Source: Bacteroidaceae bacterium
Lineage (GTDB): Bacteria > Bacteroidota > Bacteroidia > Bacteroidales > Bacteroidaceae
Reading direction: 5' to 3'
Assembly (NCBI GenBank): GCA_017559845.1
Contig: JAFYQQ010000042.1
Span: 1-49,535 of the forward strand
Length of the DNA: 49,535 nucleotides
Shown here: piece by piece, positions 15,461 through 24,440 of the stretch
Position numbering within the stretch: the first letter of the stretch is position 1
How the letters are laid out: the number at the start of each line of letters is the position of its first letter
Translations under genes and position numbers: made by a program
Notes under the pieces: generated by a model
Told to the model about the DNA's origin: nothing
Seen by the model: only the letters and a program-made list of their open reading frames with translations
The model's database searches: none

Positions 15461-16516
15461 GTGAAGAAACATTGGTATACATATCTGCTGGCCTTCGTTG
15501 GGGCGCTGTTGCTGGGCAACTGTGCCAAGAACGACGTGCTGACACCCGAGCCTGCCGTGGAACCTTTGCGTGCAGTGCCCATCAGCTTCAAGGGCAGTTA
15601 TGTGGACAATGCCACAACACGCCATTCCTGCGCATTGCGCGACCACCTGCCCACAATGGGCGTGTGGGGATGGTGTACCAGCCAGGCTGACAGCTGCACC
15701 GCAGTCTTCACCGACCAGGCTGTTGTCTATAACCCAGACAGCACACGCTGGGAATACTCCCCCCTGAAATACTGGCGCCAGGGTAGCCAGTACAACTTCT
15801 ATGCCTATGCTCCCCACCACGGACAGACCACTGCCCAGGTAAGCATAGACACCCTCACACACATGATCACCATCAAGGACGTCACCTTGCACGGCCATAA
15901 CCTGCAGCAAGCGCCCACCGACTCGGTAAAGGAACTCTTCCGGGGCACTCCCGATACCGACTGGATGATAGACCGCAACGGACAGACCGCCACCGGTACA
16001 GCCGGCATGGACATTGAATTCACCATGCAGCACATCCTGGCCAAACTGAACATCCGCATCAAGGAGTGTGAAGAACTGGCCATACGCCCCTACCTCTCAG
16101 GCATCACTGCCGACAGCATCATCGTGGGCAACCTGCCCGCACACGGCGACTTTGCCCAGCAGCTCACCCACACACCCATCACCAGCGACCCCACAGAGGC
16201 CGACATACAGGAATGGGCTGCCAGCGACACCACACTATTTATAAAAGGCACCCATGCGTGCGGAGTTACCGTGAACCCCACATACATGGTGGAATCACTG
16301 GTGATACCACACCACATCGGCCCCACCTCCACGCTGACCCTCTACTACAGCTACCACTTCAAGGACGGACACACCGAACAGTGCCGCTACCGCATGCCCT
16401 TGACCGAAGCCTTCAGCCGCTTCGTATCAGGATATAACTACACCCTCACCTTAATTGTCTGCTCGGCCCACATCGAATTCGAGGCCGGAGCCAGTGACTG
16501 GGTAAGAGAACAATGA
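15461..16516 (+). CDS. Fimbrillin-family lipoprotein 4 (Mfa-like)
   Basis: A 351-residue paralogue starting at a GTG. It has lipobox LGNC (Cys21), LKYWRQGSQYNFYAYAPH at about 105, and FTMQHILAKLNIRI at about 188. At the usual processing position the site reads ATTRHS (Arg54-His55) rather than Arg-Ala; an LRA is also present earlier at Arg37. The codons are GC-rich, unlike gene 3 just before it. It probably encodes a minor or accessory pilin of the same fimbria. Confidence 0.85.
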   Translation: MKKHWYTYLLAFVGALLLGNCAKNDVLTPEPAVEPLRAVPISFKGSYVDNATTRHSCALRDHLPTMGVWGWCTSQADSCTAVFTDQAVVYNPDSTRWEYSPLKYWRQGSQYNFYAYAPHHGQTTAQVSIDTLTHMITIKDVTLHGHNLQQAPTDSVKELFRGTPDTDWMIDRNGQTATGTAGMDIEFTMQHILAKLNIRIKECEELAIRPYLSGITADSIIVGNLPAHGDFAQQLTHTPITSDPTEADIQEWAASDTTLFIKGTHACGVTVNPTYMVESLVIPHHIGPTSTLTLYYSYHFKDGHTEQCRYRMPLTEAFSRFVSGYNYTLTLIVCSAHIEFEAGASDWVREQ

Positions 16517-16543
16517 CGTTAAAAAACGACAGACGGCCCCAAT

Positions 16544-18181
16544 ATGATGAAAAATAGACAACTCCATACGATAATCCTCCCCCTCTGCACCCTCCTGCTG
16601 CTCTCCTGCAACCAGGATAACATCTCCCCTGCACAGGACACAGAAAACGAAATCCGTTTCCAGACAGGAACCCCCACCAGAGGCCTCGTAGATGACCTCG
16701 CCCAGGAAGGCACCAAAATCACCCTTTATGGTTATCATGACGGAAACTTCCTTGCCGCAAATAACGATGCAAAAATATTAAATGGAAAATCCCTAAAGTG
16801 CCTTGATAACAATGGTAACTGGTCAGTCGTAGACGGCAGTGACAACCCCCTAACATATTTCTGGAAAGGAACCGGCACCTACCGTTTCTTTGGTTGGTTG
16901 CAATATGATCCGACAAGTGGTTTGTCTGTTCCAAATACATTGACGTATAACAATACAACCAAAGAACTTACAATCCCCGAGACCGTATTGGACATGAATT
17001 ACAACCAGTTCGACTTCCTCTATTCTGATATTAATTTACGAGTTTTGCCCGAGGATGACAAGCGCGTTCCTGTAGCATTGAACATGCACCACCTGTTCAC
17101 AGCATTCAGAATAGGTATCCAGAATACTTCTCAGGACAATATTACTATCAAAAGCATTAAACTACAACGTTTACACACGACAGGTACTGCCACAATTAAT
17201 TTCAGCAAAACAACGACAAGTTCTGCGACAGATTATTATAATATTCCAACTGGTCCAACTGGTGTTACTTACTCTAATTATCCCAACGCAGCAGACTATT
17301 CAGACTATTCAACTGTAACTACGCTCGCATCATACGAAAATAATACAGGTTATACACTATATGGCACAAAAGTAGTACCTGGTGGTACTAGTATACCTAA
17401 TTTATTCAACCCCGCTGACACCAAACAAAGGTATTACATGGTATGGCCGCAAGCTGAAAACGTTATATTTGATAAGAATTTAGAAGATCTTTCACCTGAG
17501 GATGAGGAGCAATTAGGTCCTGAGTATAATGGATATTACCCATTGATTATGGAATACTACGTCGGAGACGACGATGATAATGTATTAACCAAAAGGATGA
17601 AATTCCCCAAAATGGATTGGGAACCTGGAAAAAAATACAGTTTTGATGTAAAAATCGCAGATAAACTCATTGAGCTTAATGCTACGGTTGAACCCTGGAC
17701 ATATAGCTCTTCAGATGTAAACTTTAGTGACGGAACTATCGAGGTCAATGGAAATAATAGCTTGACCTGGGACAAGACAAAATGTGAAGTGAATGACACT
17801 GAAGCAAAAGTCTACGTAAGAAACGGACAACCAGTGGAGGCGACATTTGCTCTCTCTGCTCCAGTGGGCGGCTCATGGTTGGTTTCGTTCAGCGATGGAG
17901 CTGTGAATTCATTCCAGATTATTGACGACGTGGACAATAAGACTGAAGGTATTGGCCCTATTGATGGTAGGATTCATCGCATTAAGATTAAACCGCTTGA
18001 AAATAACCCTCAAACAGACTATCAGGTTCGCTTAAAGTTTGCAGTCCAAACAGCAGATGGAAAGACTATTCCTATCGATGATGTGATACAGGTTGAAAAG
18101 GATGCAAATGGGAATATTATTAAGGAAAATGGTAAACCTAAAAAGAAAATATACACCATCGTACTAAGAAATGCGAACTAA
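16544..18181 (+). CDS. Large fimbrillin-like lipoprotein 5 with extra C-terminal domain
   Basis: A 545-residue lipoprotein (lipobox LLSC, Cys22). The N-terminal 370 residues follow the fimbrillin pattern (TPTRGL at Arg46-Gly47, YFWKGTGTYRFFGWL, LNMHHLFTAFRIGI, ending AKDATVEPWTY-like at ATVEPWTYSS). About 170 further residues form an additional beta-rich domain (NSLTWDKTKCEV onwards, ending in ELYTIVLRNAN-like strand KKIYTIVLRNAN). The extra domain suggests a subunit near the tip or base rather than the stalk. Its Arg is followed by Gly, not Ala, so processing may differ. Base composition shifts from GC-rich at the start to AT-rich after about 16750. Confidence 0.83.
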   Translation: MMKNRQLHTIILPLCTLLLLSCNQDNISPAQDTENEIRFQTGTPTRGLVDDLAQEGTKITLYGYHDGNFLAANNDAKILNGKSLKCLDNNGNWSVVDGSDNPLTYFWKGTGTYRFFGWLQYDPTSGLSVPNTLTYNNTTKELTIPETVLDMNYNQFDFLYSDINLRVLPEDDKRVPVALNMHHLFTAFRIGIQNTSQDNITIKSIKLQRLHTTGTATINFSKTTTSSATDYYNIPTGPTGVTYSNYPNAADYSDYSTVTTLASYENNTGYTLYGTKVVPGGTSIPNLFNPADTKQRYYMVWPQAENVIFDKNLEDLSPEDEEQLGPEYNGYYPLIMEYYVGDDDDNVLTKRMKFPKMDWEPGKKYSFDVKIADKLIELNATVEPWTYSSSDVNFSDGTIEVNGNNSLTWDKTKCEVNDTEAKVYVRNGQPVEATFALSAPVGGSWLVSFSDGAVNSFQIIDDVDNKTEGIGPIDGRIHRIKIKPLENNPQTDYQVRLKFAVQTADGKTIPIDDVIQVEKDANGNIIKENGKPKKKIYTIVLRNAN

Positions 18182-18202
18182 TCAATCCTAAACGAGAAAC
18201 GT

Positions 18203-20554
18203 ATGAAGAACTATATATTTTACATTTTGCTTCTACTCCTTGCCTCATTGGGTATGGTGTCGTGTACTGAGCATGAGATTTTTGAGACAGATAAAGGTAA
18301 AAGCATAAGGATTACAGCAAGTTGTGTAAATCTGAATACCACTCGCGCAGAAGGTGATGCTGAAACAACAAAGCCTGGAGAGGAATATCTTAACGAGAAT
18401 TTGATTTCGACAATACACTACTTCCTCTATCCCGAAGGCGGAACTAATGCTAACGCCGTATTAGTGGGAAAAATTACAAACATAGGACAACATGGCTCTG
18501 CCACAATAGATATTCCATTAGTTGAGGAAGTTTTGAACAAAAACCTTTTTCCTGGAACCAATCGAGAATGTGAAGTATATCTCATCGCCAATTTCCCTAA
18601 TGCCTCTAATTTAGAGTCTCTTTCCGACACCAGAGTTGAGACCCTTCAAGCGTTAGCCTTAACCGCATTTGATAATGGTTCTGAAGGAACTGGTGGTGTA
18701 CGCAATCCCGCAACTTTTGATGAGCAGGAATCCTTTGTTATGGATGGCTTAGGGACTATATTGTTGGATAATCGTAGTGAAACAACAGTAGCAGAAGCAT
18801 CTATTACGCTCAAGAGATTCGCAGCAAAATATACCATTTGCATATCTACTGAAACTTCATTTACTGAAAAAGTAAAGGATGATGGTGGCGAAGAATATGA
18901 CAAAGTGTGGAAACCCGTACGTGATGAAATGAAGGTACGAGTAAAGAATGTCGTTTCAAACACCACATTGAAAGGTGTGTTCGGCACAAATCTTTTTGAA
19001 TATGCACCTCGTGTTAATGTGGACGGACTAACAAAGGAAATAGGAAATAAGGAGTACGATGTCTTTAATCCCTTCTATTCCTATCCCTGCCAATGGGAAA
19101 TACACAAGGATGATGCATTGGCCATCTATGTAGAATTACCATGGGAGCATGTGAAAAATGATGGCACAAGTGAAAGAACAACTTGTCTTTACAAAGTAAT
19201 TCCAAACACAACCCAATTAAATAGAAATAGTTGGTATAACATAAACCTTAATATCGGCGTGCTCTCAATTAACCCAGAGGAAGTGGAAAAATATATTGAG
19301 ATAACGGGTTCTTGTAGTGTCGTAGATTGGAACAATGATAACGATGATTGGGTTTGTGGACTAGCAATAAATTCAGAAATCAAGGGAGCTCGCTATTTAA
19401 TAGTGGAGCAGAATGAGTATGTGGTGAATAACCAGAATGAATTAGAGATTCCTTTTATCAGTAGTCATGAATGTATTATTAAGGACTATAGCGCAAATTC
19501 GGATGGTAATCCTGCTAATGACTTTAAGGTGACAAAAAAAATATTCATAAAAGATGGAAAGCCTGTGAATGAAGACGATGATATTACCGGTGATGCCAGA
19601 GCTGGAAATTGGATTACAATCGTAGGAAATACCATTAAGTTGAACCATACTCTCAACAATAATTTTGAGAGTACCTCAAATAAAAATTACGACTATACGC
19701 CATATACCTTTACATTTACAATCTGTCATAAGGATAATCAAGATAATTTCCAAGAAAAAATTACCATTATACAAAAACCGGCAATTTCCGTTACTGCTGA
19801 ACTTAACTCAAAATATATTAAAAACAGTAATGAAAACAATGGCTATGTTTTTGTAAATGCGAACAGTGTTCCGAATTACGGTGAGACTAACAATAGTTAT
19901 GATTTTGGTGGAGTTGGTAATTTGACAGCTACGTCGGGTAATAACTCAAATCCTTACATGTACACGATTGAGATATCGGTTTTACCCAATGATTCTAAAT
20001 ATATTTTGGGAGATCCGCGTGTTAAGTATGATTGGACTTCGGATGATATGAATGAATTTGCGGAAGCACCTGCATTGGAAGGAAGAACACCAAGGAAACT
20101 CTCTAACTATTATGGAACTAATAAGGATGTTTCTTTCGAAAATATGATTGCACCTAAATTTAGGATTTCTTCAGCACATGGTAGAGTGACAAAAAACCCA
20201 CTTCCGACTCATTCAATTGCCTTAAAACGCTCGGCAACTTATCAAGAAGATGGCTATCCAGCTGGACGTTGGCGTCTACCCACAATGGCTGAGATTAAAT
20301 TTGTAGCTAAACTATACGCAGATACTCATATTCCACCACTTTTCAGTTCTGGAACTGGATACTGGTGTGCAAGCGGAAGTGTTACCCCCAGCAATACGGG
20401 GTCAGTTACGATTAACAATAACACAAGTCGTGGAAATTGCGCCCTTCGTAGCGTTTATGATGTATGGTACTGGGAGAACTCTCCAGTAAATCGTTTGCCA
20501 CAAGATAAATACACACAATTCACATGGGGTGATGAGGTTCAGCAAACTAACTAA
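18203..20554 (+). CDS. Large fimbrial lipoprotein with C-terminal lectin-like (Fib_succ_major/FGE-type) domain, putative tip adhesin
   Basis: A 783-residue AT-rich gene product with lipobox MVSC (Cys21) and TTRAE (Arg48-Ala49). The N-terminal half looks like a fimbrial accessory subunit (DUF4906-like, with VYLIANFPNAS and LKRFAAKYTICIS). The last 100 residues carry GYPAGRWRLPTMAEIKFVAKL and GTGYWCASGS, the signature of the Fib_succ_major/formylglycine-generating fold, which resembles C-type lectins. A ligand-binding head at the C-terminus of a pilus protein points to a tip adhesin. It lies 22 bp downstream of gene 5 and 15 bp upstream of the last gene. Confidence 0.8.
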   Translation: MKNYIFYILLLLLASLGMVSCTEHEIFETDKGKSIRITASCVNLNTTRAEGDAETTKPGEEYLNENLISTIHYFLYPEGGTNANAVLVGKITNIGQHGSATIDIPLVEEVLNKNLFPGTNRECEVYLIANFPNASNLESLSDTRVETLQALALTAFDNGSEGTGGVRNPATFDEQESFVMDGLGTILLDNRSETTVAEASITLKRFAAKYTICISTETSFTEKVKDDGGEEYDKVWKPVRDEMKVRVKNVVSNTTLKGVFGTNLFEYAPRVNVDGLTKEIGNKEYDVFNPFYSYPCQWEIHKDDALAIYVELPWEHVKNDGTSERTTCLYKVIPNTTQLNRNSWYNINLNIGVLSINPEEVEKYIEITGSCSVVDWNNDNDDWVCGLAINSEIKGARYLIVEQNEYVVNNQNELEIPFISSHECIIKDYSANSDGNPANDFKVTKKIFIKDGKPVNEDDDITGDARAGNWITIVGNTIKLNHTLNNNFESTSNKNYDYTPYTFTFTICHKDNQDNFQEKITIIQKPAISVTAELNSKYIKNSNENNGYVFVNANSVPNYGETNNSYDFGGVGNLTATSGNNSNPYMYTIEISVLPNDSKYILGDPRVKYDWTSDDMNEFAEAPALEGRTPRKLSNYYGTNKDVSFENMIAPKFRISSAHGRVTKNPLPTHSIALKRSATYQEDGYPAGRWRLPTMAEIKFVAKLYADTHIPPLFSSGTGYWCASGSVTPSNTGSVTINNNTSRGNCALRSVYDVWYWENSPVNRLPQDKYTQFTWGDEVQQTN

Positions 20555-20568
20555 ATAGATTTGATACA

Positions 20569-23325
20569 ATGAAGACAATGAAAAATATACTATTATTCAT
20601 TCTACCCCTCCTGGCTATGCTCTCTTGCTCGGAGCAGATGGAACGCAATATATCAGCAGACAACAAACTGAGCACAACCATATCAGTTGTTTTACCTCAA
20701 CTGACAGATGCGCTATCTGGAACACGAGCTATGAGCGAAAAAGCAGATCTAAGAACACTTCATTTGGCTGTGTTTGATGAGAATGGATATTTGTTACAAT
20801 ACGTGCAGGCAGAGAATTTGAACGAAGTTACTGATAATGGAGAAACTCATTATACTTATAAAGTAAACCTAGAACTTTCAAGTTCACGTAGGATTGTACA
20901 TTTTATTGGTAATGGCCCTGAAAGCATCAATTATGGTGACGAAATTCAAGCTATTGCTAATCTCTATAAAGAAAAAGGTGATAAAGCTGATGCCTATTGG
21001 CAACGAAAAGTCTTGGACAATGGAATAAATGAAGAAACAAAGGCTCAATTAAGTGGGGTACAACTTATACGTAATTTTGCATGGATTGAACTCACAACTT
21101 CTCAGGATTGTGAAAACTTTTCGATTGAGTCATATTATGTTGTAAACACATATGACAAAGGCTCCATTGCTCCCTATAATACGAAAGACGGGAAAGGATG
21201 GATTACCAACTATAAAGACAATTCTTATGATATGCTTACAGGAAGTAATGAAGGATACAGTGGATTCATTCCGAATGGAGCAGAATTAAATACAAAAATT
21301 CCAGAAGTTGGTAATTGGCATTCCGTTACAAGTGAAACTCCTTACTTTATTTATGAACGCGAAATGCCTATTACAGATCCGTCCTATATATTAGTAAAAG
21401 GAAAATATAAGCATGCGGAAGGAAATCCGGTGACAGCATATTACAAAATTGATTTCCGTAAAGACAACGGAGATTATTTCCCTATCATCCGTAATTTCAA
21501 GTATAGTATAACAATTACACATGTTGGACACGAAGGTTACAGTTCACCAGAAGATGCTGCTGCCAGTAGCGGAAGTGGTGATGTGTCTACAGCACAGGCT
21601 ACGCAGTCTTTTACCAATATATCCAATGATGCAGTACGTCTCTTTGTCAGTTACACTGATACAACGCTGGTCTATGACCAAACTAAAGGTATGGAAGAGA
21701 CCGAATTTACGCTGCGATATAAATTTATATCATTCAGTGATACAGAATCTCATAATGGCACAGAGGTGACAATTAATCCAGAGGGTACTTCCATTCAAAA
21801 TGGAATAATAACATCATTGGAAAGGGATGATAATGATGACACCGATGGTTGGCGAGAAATTAAAATGGAGACAATATCAATACCTGAAAATACAAACTTT
21901 GAGGGAAGGCAGGAAATTGTCATTACTGGAGAATTTGACGGAAATAGGTTACAACGTAAGGTGATTGTGAAGCTCTGCCCCAAATATTCTATGGACGTTG
22001 AATGTGTTCCAAATGAAATCAAGGAGGTATTAGGTGAGCCTTTTGACCTTGTTATTTGGGTTCCTGGTGGATTGGGAAGTTCGATGTTCCCCCTTGATTT
22101 CCAAATCGAAGCAAAGGAACAAAGTATAACTCCTATTCCAGGCGATAACTTGCCTGTAATTACAGGAAAAAGTATTATTCCGGAAAAGAATGAAAAACCT
22201 GCTATTGGTTTTATCAAACAGTTGGACTATTCAGATTATAAGGCAGCAGAGAGCCAGGCGAGTGCAGATGGTAAAAGACCTGTGTACTGTCACTTCAAGA
22301 GTAATAGAGCCATCAGTGCGACTAATATTTATGTACAAAACGAATATTTCTACCAAGCCAAAACATACCTGGGTAATTATGATGAGAAGGATTTTACTAT
22401 CATAGGATTCAGCAAAACTTCACTTCCGATAGCAACTACGGAAAAGGTTGATTTCACCTTCTCTATGCCCGGCGGTGATAAAATGCCAGATGTCGTTATG
22501 ATTGATTTGGCGAATCTCGAACCAGAGCCTGGTAAAAATGCAAATTTATCCTATAATTCAACTACAAAACTTTACGAATACAGACATCCGGAAAGTACAA
22601 GTGAAACTGTGTCTGTGACCCTGCATCTCCAAACCATAACCAATCCTACTGGTAACACAGCACAAGTCAAGTTGTCAGCACATCAATTTGCACTTGCGTC
22701 AGCTCAATTACCTCTTACTTATAAAAGGTTTGAAAACATATCATTAGTGCCTGCTCCTGGTTCCGAGACATTACCAGCAGGTGCTGAAGTAAAACTCAGT
22801 TTTACGATGTCCGATATGCCTAGTGGTGATGTGAAGGTTACTTTGGGCAATCTTGAACCTACAGGTGCAACCCGCGCGACTTTCGAGAATGAAGAATATA
22901 CTTTCAAACCTGAAAGCAAGAACGTAGAATTAACATTCAAAGTTACAGAAGGGGGAAAAACTGTATCCGCCAGACTTTCTGCAGATTATTTTGAAGCTGT
23001 TGATCGCGTATCGTTAGAGCCATGGGAAAATATAACATTTACGGCAAAAATAAAAATAGGAAGTAATAAGGGACCTACTTCAGATACAGAATTTACGATT
23101 TATGCAGATAATGGATGTCAGATACAAATAGGTACCTTTACAGGAAAATATCAAAGCAAAAGTAACAAAACTTACAATTGTGACATAAGCGTTAGCTATC
23201 AAGCAAGCCAAGCCATTGAAGATAATGGTGGTAATGTTTACATAAAAGACAAAAACGGGAATTATAGAACCTCGATGACTTACAATAATCTGAAATCAGG
23301 AAAAACTCAAACGATTTTCAATTAA
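20569..23325 (+). CDS. Large DUF4906-like fimbrial lipoprotein
   Basis: A 918-residue AT-rich gene product, the last in the operon. It has lipobox AMLSC (Cys20) and GTRAM (Arg53-Ala54). The N-terminal part reads like a Mfa2/FimB or DUF4906 subunit (DLRTLHLAVFDENGYLLQY, IVHFIGNGPES, VQLIRNFAWIELT). The rest is a string of immunoglobulin-like beta repeats; two similar blocks (VDFTFSMPGGDKMPDVVMIDLANLEPE and VKLSFTMSDMPSGDVKVTLGNLEPT) are visible at about 620 and 740. It may form the tip stalk or anchor. A strong terminator lies 38 bp downstream. Confidence 0.82.
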   Translation: MKTMKNILLFILPLLAMLSCSEQMERNISADNKLSTTISVVLPQLTDALSGTRAMSEKADLRTLHLAVFDENGYLLQYVQAENLNEVTDNGETHYTYKVNLELSSSRRIVHFIGNGPESINYGDEIQAIANLYKEKGDKADAYWQRKVLDNGINEETKAQLSGVQLIRNFAWIELTTSQDCENFSIESYYVVNTYDKGSIAPYNTKDGKGWITNYKDNSYDMLTGSNEGYSGFIPNGAELNTKIPEVGNWHSVTSETPYFIYEREMPITDPSYILVKGKYKHAEGNPVTAYYKIDFRKDNGDYFPIIRNFKYSITITHVGHEGYSSPEDAAASSGSGDVSTAQATQSFTNISNDAVRLFVSYTDTTLVYDQTKGMEETEFTLRYKFISFSDTESHNGTEVTINPEGTSIQNGIITSLERDDNDDTDGWREIKMETISIPENTNFEGRQEIVITGEFDGNRLQRKVIVKLCPKYSMDVECVPNEIKEVLGEPFDLVIWVPGGLGSSMFPLDFQIEAKEQSITPIPGDNLPVITGKSIIPEKNEKPAIGFIKQLDYSDYKAAESQASADGKRPVYCHFKSNRAISATNIYVQNEYFYQAKTYLGNYDEKDFTIIGFSKTSLPIATTEKVDFTFSMPGGDKMPDVVMIDLANLEPEPGKNANLSYNSTTKLYEYRHPESTSETVSVTLHLQTITNPTGNTAQVKLSAHQFALASAQLPLTYKRFENISLVPAPGSETLPAGAEVKLSFTMSDMPSGDVKVTLGNLEPTGATRATFENEEYTFKPESKNVELTFKVTEGGKTVSARLSADYFEAVDRVSLEPWENITFTAKIKIGSNKGPTSDTEFTIYADNGCQIQIGTFTGKYQSKSNKTYNCDISVSYQASQAIEDNGGNVYIKDKNGNYRTSMTYNNLKSGKTQTIFN

Positions 23326-23362
23326 TTGTATAAGTTTTGTTGAGTAGTTTAATAACACATTT

Positions 23363-23398
23363 CTCAGCAGCAACCCAGAGTTGCTGCTGAGTCTTTTT
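23363..23398 (+). terminator. Terminator of the fimbrial operon
   Basis: A perfect 12-bp stem CTCAGCAGCAAC / GTTGCTGCTGAG with a 5-nt loop, followed by TCTTTTT. Confidence 0.93.
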
Positions 23399-23418
23399 AT
23401 GTAGGCGTGGTCTTGACG

Positions 23419-23460
23419 GTAACCATCCGATAAACTACAGGTAGTAATACCTATCTATAC
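23419..23460 (+). mobile_element. IS66-like terminal sequence, remnant 1
   Basis: It begins GTAACCATCCGATAA; similarity to remnant 2 at 23853 continues for about 40 bp. IS66-family ends start with GTAA, and the third copy at 24351 is followed by a tnpA-like start, which supports the link. No transposase is next to this copy. Confidence 0.5.
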
Positions 23461-23650
23461 AGCAATAGCAACAAAAGCTCCATCATGAGTAATTGTTGCT
23501 ATCGTTTTGTTATTATTCTTGTTGGTAGTATTCTATCCATTCGTCATTGATTGTGTCTGACGTTTACGTTCCTGTCCTAAAAGTGGGATGATATAAGCAA
23601 TTAAAAAAAGCCATTAAAGTCAGATTATCAACGCATTGCATTTACAATAT

Positions 23651-23760
23651 GGTTTCATTGAAATGTAAAAGCATTTACACTTAAGTGTAAACGGATTTAC
23701 ATAGGGATGTAAGTGAGTTTACATCGAAGTGTAAATCCATTTACATCGGGATGTAAAAAA
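23651..23760. repeat. 22-bp-period array B (core TTTACAT....ATGTAAA)
   Basis: Units begin at 23673, 23695, 23717 and 23739, exactly 22 bp apart, with a degenerate unit at 23651. Each unit is itself a dyad: TTTACAC/TTTACAT, four central bases, then its complement. The unit at 23673 contains a perfect 18-bp palindrome. The core word differs from arrays A and C. Confidence 0.88.
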
Positions 23761-23852
23761 TGGCACACTGTGGCAGGGCGGAATTTGATGTTTTTGCCTG
23801 CTTTCAGTAGACATTTTGGGGACATATAAACACACACATTCAACTACTGACA

Positions 23853-23895
23853 GTAACCATCCGATAAGGTATAGGCAGCAAAACTATACTTAGCA
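23853..23895 (+). mobile_element. IS66-like terminal sequence, remnant 2
   Basis: GTAACCATCCGATAA again, in the same orientation as remnants 1 and 3 and preceded by GACA (remnant 1 is preceded by GACG). No transposase gene follows; the next gene is the antitoxin-like DUF3791. Confidence 0.5.
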
Positions 23896-23927
23896 GATGT
23901 TTGCAATTATAAAAGAAGATGGATTTC

Positions 23928-23958
23928 TTGGATATTAAACAATAAATACATAACTTTG
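23928..23958 (+). promoter_or_regulatory. Promoter of the DUF3791-DUF3990 pair
   Basis: TTG (23928-23930), 20-bp spacer, TAACTTTG (23951-23958), 20 bp before the start codon. Confidence 0.7.
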
Positions 23959-23978
23959 CCAGCAGTAAAAACATTAGT

Positions 23979-24203
23979 ATGTCACGAGAGGAAACAAACA
24001 GACTGAAATATACGATAGCACTAATTGCAGAATTTGCGGATAGATTTGGTATCGGAGAGAAGCAGGCTTTTAACTATCTGTCGCGCTTCAAAGGTTTGGC
24101 CCATCTTGCGACCTATTACGATGTGATACATACGCTGTCGTTTGATGATGCCGTAGAGGCTATGATACAGGTCTGCAGGCATAATGGAGGAGGATTGAGA
24201 TGA
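23979..24203 (+). CDS. DUF3791 protein (antitoxin-like partner of DUF3990)
   Basis: A 74-residue all-helical protein: KYTIALIAEFADRFGIGEKQAFNYLSRFKG, then HLATYYDVIHTLSFDDAVEAM. This is the usual DUF3791 pattern. DUF3791 genes sit directly upstream of DUF3990 genes, whose products resemble ADP-ribosyltransferase toxins, so it is probably the antitoxin of the pair. The stop codon overlaps the DUF3990 start (ATGA at 24200). The gene looks intact with its own promoter, while its partner is broken, leaving it an orphan. Confidence 0.85.
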   Translation: MSREETNRLKYTIALIAEFADRFGIGEKQAFNYLSRFKGLAHLATYYDVIHTLSFDDAVEAMIQVCRHNGGGLR

Positions 24204-24379
24204 TACTATATCATGGATCAAACGTAGAGGTTGAAATGCCTGACCTCAATAAGTCCAAACCATACAAAGACTTTGGACAAGGATTCTATTTGTCTGCTGA
24301 TAGGAATCAAGCTTTGAGAATGGCAGAGCAAAAGACTCTACAATTGCTTTGTAAGCATCCGATAAAATACATCTTGTAG
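24200..24379 (+). pseudogene. Truncated DUF3990 (ADP-ribosyltransferase-like toxin)
   Basis: Only the first 50 or so residues are native: MILYHGSNVEV, the N-terminal LYHGS motif of DUF3990, then DFGQGFYLSADRNQALRMAE. A normal member has about 150-170 residues. At 24351 the reading frame runs into an IS66-like end (GTAAGCATCCGATAA) and stops nine codons later at 24379. The catalytic C-terminal part is absent. No continuation of DUF3990 is seen downstream, so an insertion followed by a deletion has removed it. It would be non-toxic. Confidence 0.8.
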
Positions 24380-24440
24380 CAGTTGTTGTTGTGTTGTACC
24401 TTTGCCCCGCAATAGTGCACACAACAACAATTGTTATATT
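24351..24440 (+). mobile_element. IS66-like left end, remnant 3, with promoter
   Basis: The sequence begins GTAAGCATCCGATAA at the break in DUF3990. It contains TACCTTTG (24397-24404) as a -7 box and leads into the tnpA-like start at 24441. It is therefore a real IS left end and not a chance match. The rest of the element is missing. Confidence 0.6.

Larger units (their letters stand above)
23399..23978. other. Gene-free scar with IS66-like ends and a 22-bp array
   Basis: No gene is supported. The stretch holds two IS66-like end sequences (23419, 23853), an 8-bp inverted repeat ATAGCAAC/GTTGCTAT at 23465-23502, repeat array B and, at its end, the promoter of the DUF3791 gene. It looks like the debris of old insertions next to the fimbrial locus. 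Confidence 0.55.
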
